Assembly (NCBI GenBank): GCA_016202645.1
Contig: JACQOF010000130.1
Location: 1 to 5,470 of the forward strand
From: a bacterium
Lineage (GTDB): Bacteria > Lindowbacteria > 2-12-FULL-62-27
Direction of reading: 5' to 3'
DNA length: 5,470 bases
Shown here: one piece after another, positions 1-4,689 of the stretch
Layout of the letters: each line of letters opens with the position of its first letter
Position numbering within the stretch: the stretch's first letter is position 1
The notes under the pieces: generated by a model
Database searches by the model: none
What the model saw: the letters and a program-made list of their open reading frames with translations, nothing else
What the model was told of the DNA's origin: nothing
Position numbers and translations under genes: made by a program

Positions 1-92
1 ACTGGGTCCGGATAGGTGGGATTTTGCCCCTTAAAACTGGGTCTGGTTAGGTGGGATTTACTGGCCTAAATTGGGGCTGGATAGGTGGGACG
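1..92. repeat. Three tandem-like direct repeats, period about 35 bp; possible transposon end
   Basis: Three copies of a G-rich motif lie at 1-24, 36-59 and 70-90, with the core GGATAGGTGGGA or GGTTAGGTGGGA. Copies 1 and 2 match at 22 of 24 positions; copy 3 matches copy 1 at 18 of 21. The spacers between copies also end alike (CTTAAA, CCTAAA), so the real unit is about 35 bp. The array begins at base 1, so more copies may lie to the left. Multiple short direct repeats near an end are known for IS21-family elements, and this could be such an end. No transposase or target duplication is visible, so that identity is an inference. Confidence 0.6.
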
Positions 93-267
93 CAACAGCT
101 GGGGGAACGGTACGGCCGATGACTTGGCGTTCATGGCGGGCGACATTCGTCGCCCTCACGTCGGGCTCCGGCATTCGCCTCCGCCCGGCGTGTGTGAACG
201 CCTGGTCGTTATCTGCAATACTGCGCCTTGATGGGCGGTCGCCATCCATGGCGACCGCAGAAATTAT
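93..267. other. Gene-free stretch between the repeats and the toxin-antitoxin promoter
   Basis: No convincing gene is seen here. The open frames crossing it are short, start in repeat sequence or run against the toxin-antitoxin promoter, and their translations show no recognisable motif. Up to about 245 the base composition is GC-rich, like the chromosome to the right; it turns AT-rich just before the toxin-antitoxin promoter. It may be degraded mobile-element or ordinary intergenic DNA. The only structured element noticed is the inverted repeat at 235-258. Confidence 0.5.
235..258. repeat. Perfect 11-bp inverted repeat
   Basis: The arm GCGGTCGCCAT (235-245) is followed by two C residues and its exact reverse complement ATGGCGACCGC (248-258). 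As RNA it would form a stem of about nine pairs with a six-base loop. What follows is AT-rich (AGAAATTATTTG) but not a clean U tract, so an intrinsic terminator insulating the toxin-antitoxin promoter is possible but unproven. It could also be a protein-binding palindrome or a mobile-element remnant. Confidence 0.55.
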
Positions 268-296
268 TTGATTTATGGATATAATTCGGTTAGAAT
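268..296 (+). promoter_or_regulatory. Sigma70-like promoter of the toxin-antitoxin operon
   Basis: A -35 hexamer TTGATT (268-273) is followed after exactly 17 bp by a -10 hexamer TAGAAT (291-296), in AT-rich DNA directly upstream of the antitoxin gene. Transcription would start near 303 and give a leader of about 25 nt that includes the ribosome binding site. A perfect TATAAT also occurs at 280-285 but has no recognisable -35 at the right distance, so the first pairing is preferred. Confidence 0.6.
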
Positions 297-309
297 ACAT
301 ATGAATAAA
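272..309. promoter_or_regulatory. Candidate operator: imperfect inverted repeat over the -10 region
   Basis: The arm at 272-287 (TTTATGGATATAATTC) and the arm at 293-309 (GAATACATATGAATAAA) are imperfect reverse complements around a five-base centre. About 13 positions match, with a one-base gap. The element covers the -10 box and the predicted start of transcription. Ribbon-helix-helix antitoxins usually repress their own operon by binding such sites, so this is where an operator would be expected. In DNA this AT-rich the symmetry could be chance. Confidence 0.3.
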
Positions 310-313
310 AACG

Positions 314-320
314 AAGGAGG
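314..320 (+). promoter_or_regulatory. Strong ribosome binding site of the antitoxin gene
   Basis: AAGGAGG lies 8 nt before the ATG at 329. It is the best Shine-Dalgarno match in the window and fixes the antitoxin start. The operon genes further right mostly have weak or no such site. Confidence 0.75.
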
Positions 321-328
321 CGTCTTCC

Positions 329-571
329 ATGGCCAAAACGATCACTCTTCGGTTGGATGACGATATCTACGGCAAATTTCTTCTCGCGGCGCGTGAGGAC
401 AACAGGAGTATCTCCAATCTGATAGAAACCCTCGCATTTAGAAAGCTAACAGAAGAAATGTTTGTGGATGATTTTGAGATGCAGGAAATTCGATCCAACA
501 AGGCTCTGATGGAAAGTTTGAGGAGGGGGCACAGGGATGCAAAAGCCAAAAGAGGCAGATTTGTCCGTTAA
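329..571 (+). CDS. Ribbon-helix-helix-like antitoxin of a type II toxin-antitoxin system
   Basis: An 80-residue protein that probably binds and neutralises the toxin encoded just downstream and represses its own promoter as a dimer. The N-terminus (KTITLRLDDDIYGKF, residues 3-17) looks like the beta-strand and first helix of a ribbon-helix-helix (CopG/MetJ-type) DNA-binding fold; the second helix would follow around NRSISNLIETLAF (25-37). The C-terminal part (about 40-80) is charged and ends in a basic tail (RDAKAKRGRFVR), the usual place for toxin contact. The start is fixed by AAGGAGG 8 nt upstream. Its last 35 bases overlap the toxin gene, typical of coupled antitoxin-toxin pairs. Base composition is AT-rich compared with the genes to the right, suggesting transfer. 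The exact antitoxin subfamily is not recognised; the role follows from fold-like sequence, size and partner. Confidence 0.82.
   Translation: MAKTITLRLDDDIYGKFLLAAREDNRSISNLIETLAFRKLTEEMFVDDFEMQEIRSNKALMESLRRGHRDAKAKRGRFVR
521..529 (+). promoter_or_regulatory. Toxin ribosome binding site inside the antitoxin gene
   Basis: AGGAGGGGG lies within the antitoxin coding sequence, with AGGAGG (521-526) ending 10 nt before the ATG at 537. It supports the ATG as the toxin start. The alternative is TTG at 561, with a weaker AGAGG at 551-555; that would remove eight residues ahead of the usual family N-terminus. Confidence 0.6.
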
Positions 572-842
572 ATTTGAGATTTTTGAGACCGAACAATTTG
601 CCAAGGATCTTGAAGGAACGCTAAAGGCACAGAAGGAAAAAATCCTCATCAAACTTCAGAATCAAGTCTATCCACAGTTGAGAGAAAATCCATATTTCGG
701 AAAGAACATCAGAAAACTCCGTGACTATAAGCCAGAGACGTGGAGATATCGTATTTCGGATTACCGCTTCTTCTATGAAATCGACGACAAGGCTCATATT
801 GTCCATATGATTTCGGCAGATAACAGAAAGGGCAGTTATTGA
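537..842 (+). CDS. RelE/ParE-family toxin
   Basis: A 101-residue small basic protein of the RelE/ParE toxin superfamily. RelE-type members cleave mRNA at the ribosome, whereas ParE-type members inhibit DNA gyrase; the sequence alone does not settle which applies. Recognisable features are the N-terminal strand and helix (VKFEIFETEQFAKDLEGTL, 11-29), a second helix (about 30-49), and the family core NPYFGKNIRKLRD (51-63) followed by WRYRISDYRFFYEID (69-83). The protein ends in a strand (HIVHMISADNRKGSY, 87-101). The R/K residues of the core and C-terminus are where catalytic basic residues sit in RelE-type enzymes, and the core (K...YRI.DYR..Y.I) fits RelE better than ParE. The gene overlaps the antitoxin by 35 nt and stops 40 nt before the end of greA, which is transcribed towards it. 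It is AT-rich like its partner. Confidence 0.85.
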   Translation: MQKPKEADLSVKFEIFETEQFAKDLEGTLKAQKEKILIKLQNQVYPQLRENPYFGKNIRKLRDYKPETWRYRISDYRFFYEIDDKAHIVHMISADNRKGSY

Positions 843-853
843 TGCTGCAGTTT

Positions 854-871
854 GTGTGCTTCGGATCACAC
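854..871. terminator. Weak hairpin between the convergent toxin and greA genes
   Basis: GTGTG (854-858) and CACAC (867-871) can pair around an eight-base loop containing TTCGG, in the 40-bp gap where toxin and greA transcription meet. There is no U tract on either strand and the stem is only five pairs, so this is a weak candidate for a bidirectional transcription end, listed because no better one is seen. Confidence 0.15.
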
Positions 872-882
872 CCTCCCACACA

Positions 883-1362
883 CTAGGCAGGCGTGTACTT
901 CTGAATCGAGAGAATCTTAAAGGAGAGGGTGCCCCGCGGCGTCGGGATTGAGCAGGTGTCTCCCGGTTTTTTCCGAATGAGGCCGCGCGCGATGGGCGTC
1001 TGGAAGGAAATGACGTTTTTATCGGGGTCAGAATCAGCCGGGCCCAGGATGATGTAGGACGACTCTTTGCTGGTCTTGAGATCCTTCACCCGCACCGTCG
1101 TCCCGATCGTCACGACGTCGGCCTTGACGTTCAAGTCCTCGATGAACCTCGGCCCGGCCGTCATTCCCTCGAGTTCCGCCAGCTTCGTCGTGAGAATCGC
1201 CATCCGCTCCTTCGCCGCGTGGTACCCCGTGTTCTCCTTGAGGTCCCCTTCCTCGGCCGCCGCGAGCTTGGCCCGCGCCACTTCCGGCAGATCGATCTCC
1301 CGGAGATGCTTGATCTCCTTGTTCAATTCATCAAACCGCTTCTTGGTGATGTAATTCTCCAT
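883..1362 (-). CDS. greA: Transcription elongation factor GreA
   Basis: A 159-residue GreA, close to the usual 158. It binds the secondary channel of RNA polymerase and stimulates cleavage of backtracked RNA, rescuing stalled elongation complexes. The N-terminal coiled coil (about 1-75) carries the signature GDLKENTGYHAAKE (39-52), with acidic tip residues D40 and E43 that coordinate the catalytic magnesium in this family. The C-terminal FKBP-like domain includes NVISFQTPIARGLIRKKPGD. The frame stays open upstream to 1650, but that extension is antisense to rplM and not GreA-like. The ATG at 1362 gives the family N-terminus (MENYITKKRFDELNKEI). No Shine-Dalgarno precedes it, and its promoter lies so close that the mRNA would be nearly leaderless. 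It is divergent from rplM and convergent with the toxin gene. Confidence 0.95.
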   Translation of the reverse strand: MENYITKKRFDELNKEIKHLREIDLPEVARAKLAAAEEGDLKENTGYHAAKERMAILTTKLAELEGMTAGPRFIEDLNVKADVVTIGTTVRVKDLKTSKESSYIILGPADSDPDKNVISFQTPIARGLIRKKPGDTCSIPTPRGTLSFKILSIQKYTPA

Positions 1363-1373
1363 GGCGAGCGCCG

Positions 1374-1402
1374 AGTATACCCATGAAGGTCGAACTTGGC
1401 AA
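1374..1402 (-). promoter_or_regulatory. Promoter of greA, near-leaderless
   Basis: Read on the minus strand, TTGCCA (1402-1397) and TATACT (1379-1374) are separated by exactly 17 bp, a good sigma70 promoter. Transcription would begin about seven bases after the -10, near 1367. That leaves only about five bases before the greA ATG at 1362 and no room for a ribosome binding site. Confidence 0.6.
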
Positions 1403-1405
1403 GGC

Positions 1406-1434
1406 TTGACCTGCCCCCGCAAACTAGATACGTT
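1406..1434 (+). promoter_or_regulatory. Promoter of the rplM operon, near-leaderless
   Basis: TTGACC (1406-1411) is followed after 17 bp by TACGTT (1429-1434), which keeps the key first T, second A and last T of a -10 box. Transcription would start near 1441, about seven bases before the rplM ATG at 1448. The -35 is strong but the -10 is imperfect. It lies immediately next to the greA promoter, pointing the other way, so the two may compete for or share polymerase. Confidence 0.45.
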
Positions 1435-1447
1435 CGGCCCTGCGACA

Positions 1448-1891
1448 ATGAAGACCTTGATACCGAGGGGCGCCGTGGCGCCCGAACGAAAATGGTATGT
1501 GGTTGACGCCGCCGGGCAGGTGCTGGGGCGGATGGCGACCAAAATCGCGACGGTGCTGATGGGCAAGCACAAGCCGACGTTCGTGCCGAACGTGGACGTT
1601 GGGGATTTTGTCGTCGTTGTGAATTCGGACAAGGTCCGGGTCACCGGCAAGAAGGACGACCAGAAGATTTATTACCGGCACAGCGGGTACATGGGCGGGC
1701 TCAAGGCGCGGACGTTCCGGGAGCAGATGGGGCGGGACAGCTCCAAGGTCATCCAAATGGCCGTCCGAAACATGCTTCCCAAAAATATCCTGGGCCGCAA
1801 GCGCCTGTCCAAACTCAAAATATACGCGGGCGAGCATCACCCGCATGAAGCTCAGAACCCGCAGCCCCTGGCGGTTGGAGGGAGATGGTGA
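1448..1891 (+). CDS. rplM: 50S ribosomal protein L13
   Basis: A 147-residue L13 (Escherichia coli 142), an early-assembly protein of the large ribosomal subunit that binds 23S rRNA. Family landmarks run in order: [17 protein letters not shown] (15-31), [21 protein letters not shown] (39-59), KVRVTGKK (62-69), [12 protein letters not shown] (75-86), [14 protein letters not shown] (105-118), and [19 protein letters not shown] (123-141). The last six residues (AVGGRW) are an extra tail after the usual end. The ATG at 1448 matches the family start (MKTLIPRG); an upstream ATG at 1361 would add 29 non-L13 residues and begin inside the greA start. No Shine-Dalgarno is seen, consistent with a very short leader. 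It is the first gene of the operon; its TGA shares a base with the rpsI ATG. Confidence 0.96.
   Translation: MKTLIPRGAVAPERKWYVVDAAGQVLGRMATKIATVLMGKHKPTFVPNVDVGDFVVVVNSDKVRVTGKKDDQKIYYRHSGYMGGLKARTFREQMGRDSSKVIQMAVRNMLPKNILGRKRLSKLKIYAGEHHPHEAQNPQPLAVGGRW
1877..1884 (+). promoter_or_regulatory. Ribosome binding site of rpsI
   Basis: GGAGGGAG near the 3' end of rplM ends 6 nt before the ATG at 1891. This favours that start over the ATG at 1885 and GTG at 1888, which are too close to the site. Confidence 0.6.
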
Positions 1892-2436
1892 TGGAAGACG
1901 CAGGTTCGACGGAAGTGAAGGAACCGGCGGCGGCGGAATCAACCGCGCCGTTGTCTGAAGTACCGGCATTTCCGGCGCCGACACCGGCTCCGGTCGAGAC
2001 CGAAATCCGGACGGAAATCCGCAAGGAATCTCTGCCTCCGCCCGCCGAAGGCGTTTTTTTCGGCACCGGCCGGCGCAAGACGTCCATCGCGCGGGTCCGG
2101 GTCGTGCGGCCGGGCACCGGCAAAGTCACGGTGAACGGCAGAACGCTCGAGGAATATTTCCCGCGGCCCATGTATCTCGAACAAATCCGGGAGCCGCTCA
2201 AGGTAACCCAGATGCAGAACGCCGTCGACGTGGTCGTAAAAGTCGAGGGTGGCGGCATCAGCGGCCAGGCGGGCGCGCTCCGGCATGGCATTGCTCGGGC
2301 GCTCCTGGCGTTTCACTCCGACTATCGGAGGCCTCTTCGCAAGGCCGGCTGTCTCACCCGGGATCCCCGGGCCAAAGAGCGCCGCAAGTACGGTCTCAAA
2401 AAAGCCCGCAAAGCTGAGCAGTATTCAAAGCGGTAA
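1891..2436 (+). CDS. rpsI: 30S ribosomal protein S9 with a long N-terminal extension
   Basis: A 181-residue S9, a small-subunit head protein whose C-terminal tail reaches the P-site tRNA. The conserved body starts at [16 protein letters not shown] (56-71) and continues through [52 protein letters not shown] and the invariant SKR terminus. The Escherichia coli protein is 130 residues with GTGRRK at position 8; here it begins at 58, so about 50 residues are added in front. The extension is rich in Pro, Ala and Glu (for example [17 protein letters not shown], 29-45) and is probably disordered. The start is supported by GGAGGGAG upstream and by the TGATG overlap with rplM. The only in-frame alternative before the S9 body is a TTG at 1951, without a good ribosome site. 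Confidence 0.95.
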   Translation: MEDAGSTEVKEPAAAESTAPLSEVPAFPAPTPAPVETEIRTEIRKESLPPPAEGVFFGTGRRKTSIARVRVVRPGTGKVTVNGRTLEEYFPRPMYLEQIREPLKVTQMQNAVDVVVKVEGGGISGQAGALRHGIARALLAFHSDYRRPLRKAGCLTRDPRAKERRKYGLKKARKAEQYSKR

Positions 2437-2443
2437 TTTCCCC

Positions 2444-3466
2444 ATCAACGTCGGAGTGGTCGGGGCCACCGGCTACACCGGCCGGAAGCTTCTGCGGATC
2501 CTCGCGGGCCACCCGCGGGTCCGGGTTGCGTTTGCCACGTCGGCGCGCGAGTCTGGCCGGCGCCTCTTGGACGTCTATCCGGAATGCGGCTGTCTGCGGG
2601 AACTGACGTTGATATCGCCGGACCGGGCCGGAACCCTCGCCGTTGACGCGATTTTTCTGGCGCTCGGCCACGGCGAAGCCATCCAATTTCTCAAAACATA
2701 TCCGCGCCTCTCCTCCACCCGGGTCGTCGACCTCTCGGCCGATTTCCGCTTCCGGAGTACCGCGCTTTTCCGGAAAACCTACGGGCTGGCGGCGCCGGCG
2801 GCCCTGAACCGGAAATTCGTCTATGGACTCACCGAAGTATTCCGGGAGAAGATTCATCGCGCCCGGCACGTTGCGAACCCGGGCTGTTACCCGACGAGCG
2901 TCCTGCTCCCGCTCTATCCGCTCCTCGCCGGAAAAATCCTGCGGCTCGCGGGCCCGATCAGTGTGACGTCGGCCAGCGGTGCGAGCGGCGCGGGCGCGAC
3001 GCCAAAACCCGAGACCCGGTTTTGCGACATCGACGGCAATTTCGGCGCTTACAAACCCCTCCGAGAACACCGGCATTTGCCGGAGATGGAGGAAGTCCTT
3101 TCCCCGTTCAAGTCCCGGCTGAATTTCACGCCGCATCTTCTGCCGATCCGGGACGGCATTTTTTCCGACATCCATATTCCCCTCGCCCGCGTGCCGGCCG
3201 GCCTGGAAAAACGGATTCAGGACACGTGGCGGTCGTTTTACCGGGACTGCCCCTTCGTCAAACCCGTCGCGCATCTTCCGCGCCTGTCCGAAGTCGTCGG
3301 CACGAACCTGGCGAAATTCACCGTCCGGATTGAGGCCCGGACGAACACGGTGCTGATCCTCTCGGTCATCGACAACCTCATCAAGGGCGCGGCGGGCCAG
3401 GCGGTCCAAAATTTGAATGTACTCTTCGGCTGGCCGGAAGAAACGGGACTGGCGGGACGGTTTTGA
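2444..3466 (+). CDS. argC: N-acetyl-gamma-glutamyl-phosphate reductase
   Basis: ArgC reduces N-acetylglutamyl 5-phosphate to the semialdehyde with NADPH, the third step of arginine biosynthesis, in the cytoplasm. From the chosen start it has 340 residues, near the usual 340-350. The Rossmann loop VGATGYTG (6-13), the catalytic cysteine in NPGCYPTS (C148), the conserved histidine in EHRHLPEMEE (H211) and the C-terminal GAAGQAVQNLN (315-325) are all present. The start is uncertain. No ATG, GTG or TTG occurs in frame between 2291 and 2456. ATC at 2444 gives MNVGVVGATGYTG, exactly the family N-terminus, 7 nt after the rpsI stop. GTG at 2456 would cut off the first beta-strand. ATG at 2285 would add 53 residues and overlap rpsI by about 150 nt. 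The gene ends overlapping argJ. Function is near certain; the start is about 50%. Confidence 0.93.
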   Translation: MNVGVVGATGYTGRKLLRILAGHPRVRVAFATSARESGRRLLDVYPECGCLRELTLISPDRAGTLAVDAIFLALGHGEAIQFLKTYPRLSSTRVVDLSADFRFRSTALFRKTYGLAAPAALNRKFVYGLTEVFREKIHRARHVANPGCYPTSVLLPLYPLLAGKILRLAGPISVTSASGASGAGATPKPETRFCDIDGNFGAYKPLREHRHLPEMEEVLSPFKSRLNFTPHLLPIRDGIFSDIHIPLARVPAGLEKRIQDTWRSFYRDCPFVKPVAHLPRLSEVVGTNLAKFTVRIEARTNTVLILSVIDNLIKGAAGQAVQNLNVLFGWPEETGLAGRF

Positions 3467-4686
3467 AAGAGATTGAAATTCTTCCCAATCCGAAAATCGG
3501 CGCCGCCGCGGGGTTTTCGTCAGTCGGGTTGGCGGTCGGGCTCAAGCGCTCCGGCAAGCCCGATCTCGGGATGATCGTGTCGGACCGGCCCTGCACTACG
3601 GCCGGGATGTTCACGACGAACAAGGTTGCCGCCGCCCCCGTGGTCTATGACCGCGCGGCGCTCCGGAAAAAATCAACGGGTATCCGCGCCGTGGTCGTCA
3701 ACAGCGGCCACGCGAACGCCGCGACCGGCGAGGCGGGCCTGCGGATCTCCAAACTCTCGGCGGTTGCAGCCGAGAAGTCCCTCGGCCTGCCGGCCGGAAC
3801 GGTCCTCGTCTGCTCGACGGGGATCATCGGGGATCTTCCGCCCGAGACGCATCTCCTGAGGGGCATCGACATGGCCGCCCGGCGGCTTTCGAACAAGGAC
3901 ACCGATTTTCCGAAAGCCATTCTCACGACGGACAAATCCGAAAAAATCGCGGGTGTGAGACTGCGCCTCCCAGACGGATCCAACATCACGATGGTGGGCG
4001 TTGCCAAGGGTTGCGGAATGATCGCGCCGAACATGGCGACCATGCTTGCGTTTATTGTCACAGACGCGGCCGTTTCGCCCGCATTTTTGAAAGCGTCCCT
4101 AAAGACCGCCGTCATGGAGACGTTCAACCGGGTATCCGTCGACCGCGACACGTCTACCAACGACACCGCGCTGATCCTTGCGGGCGGCGCCGCGGGAAAC
4201 CGGCCCATCCGAAAAGGCCCCGCCGGAAAATTGTTTCTGGAAGGTCTCCGGCGAGTCTGCGGGCATCTCGCCTGGAAAATGGTCGAGGACGGCGAGGGCG
4301 CGACGAAAGTCATCGAAGTCATCGTCAGCGGAGCGCGGACCGTGTCCAGCGCCGTTGCCGCCGCCCGAACCGTGGCCGAGTCCCTGCTCGTCCGGACGGC
4401 CATGCACGGCGAAGACCCGAACGTCGGCCGGGTTCTCGGTGCTCTGGGCAGGAGCGGCCTTCGGGAGATCGACCCCGACAAAATAGATGTTTATTTCAAC
4501 GGAGTCCGCGCCGTCAAATCCGGTCTTCTGGACCGGTCTTCGTCCCAGATCGCGCTCCGCAACGCCCTTCGGCCCAAGACCGTTCGGATCGGCATCGATC
4601 TTCATGCGGGCCGCGCCGAAGGCCGGTTCCTGAGCTGTGATCTCTCAGCCGAATATGTCCGGATCAACGCCGAGTATCGAACGTGA
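3463..4686 (+). CDS. argJ: Glutamate N-acetyltransferase / ornithine acetyltransferase
   Basis: ArgJ transfers the acetyl group from N-acetylornithine to glutamate, recycling it in the cyclic arginine pathway; some members also use acetyl-CoA. The 407 residues match family length. Motifs in order are TTNKVAAAPV (51-60), NSGHANAATG (80-89), CSTGIIGDLP (117-126, oxyanion hole), AKGCGMIAPNMATMLAF (181-197) with the self-cleavage site Ala192/Thr193, DTSTNDT (229-235), EDGEGATK (275-282) and the end INAEYRT. Thr193 would become the N-terminal nucleophile of the beta chain. Three positions differ from the common pattern: Cys184 for Ser, Arg228 for Gly (VDRDTSTND) and Val321 for Trp (EDPNVGR). Translation starts at TTG 3463, overlapping the argC stop as TTGA, with no strong ribosome site, so it is probably coupled to argC. 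Confidence 0.96.
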   Translation: MKEIEILPNPKIGAAAGFSSVGLAVGLKRSGKPDLGMIVSDRPCTTAGMFTTNKVAAAPVVYDRAALRKKSTGIRAVVVNSGHANAATGEAGLRISKLSAVAAEKSLGLPAGTVLVCSTGIIGDLPPETHLLRGIDMAARRLSNKDTDFPKAILTTDKSEKIAGVRLRLPDGSNITMVGVAKGCGMIAPNMATMLAFIVTDAAVSPAFLKASLKTAVMETFNRVSVDRDTSTNDTALILAGGAAGNRPIRKGPAGKLFLEGLRRVCGHLAWKMVEDGEGATKVIEVIVSGARTVSSAVAAARTVAESLLVRTAMHGEDPNVGRVLGALGRSGLREIDPDKIDVYFNGVRAVKSGLLDRSSSQIALRNALRPKTVRIGIDLHAGRAEGRFLSCDLSAEYVRINAEYRT

Positions 4687-4689
4687 TGC

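Noticed and set aside
1-92. CRISPR array
   Set aside because: The copies are imperfect, the spacers are only about 10 bp and resemble each other, and no cas gene is present.
71-271. Plus-strand open frame of 66 residues before the toxin-antitoxin operon
   Set aside because: It starts inside the third repeat copy, has no ribosome site, and its translation (many W, R, T, S, A) shows no recognisable motif.
58-345. Minus-strand open frame of 95 residues across the repeats and toxin-antitoxin promoter
   Set aside because: It covers the strong antitoxin ribosome site and promoter on the other strand and matches no known family; chance frame.
1361-1447. 29-residue upstream extension of L13 from ATG 1361
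   Set aside because: It covers both promoters, is not L13-like, and the ATG at 1448 gives the family N-terminus.
1363-1650. 96-residue N-terminal extension of greA
   Set aside because: It is antisense to rplM and its promoter, is not GreA-like, and the ATG at 1362 gives a full-length family protein.
1885-1890. rpsI start at ATG 1885 or GTG 1888
   Set aside because: Both lie immediately after the GGAGGGAG site, too close for initiation; ATG 1891 has normal spacing and the TGATG overlap.
2393-2446. Programmed +1 frameshift at the A6 run near 2396-2401 fusing S9 to ArgC
   Set aside because: The argC frame is +1 to rpsI and the run is suggestive, but a shift there would remove the essential S9 tail ending in SKR, and rpsI is complete without it. 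A sequencing indel is unlikely for the same reason.
2396-3409. Long minus-strand open frame opposite argC
   Set aside because: High-GC coding DNA gives long antisense frames; the plus strand encodes complete ArgC motifs and the antisense product has none. The same holds for the long minus frame opposite argJ (3645-4481).
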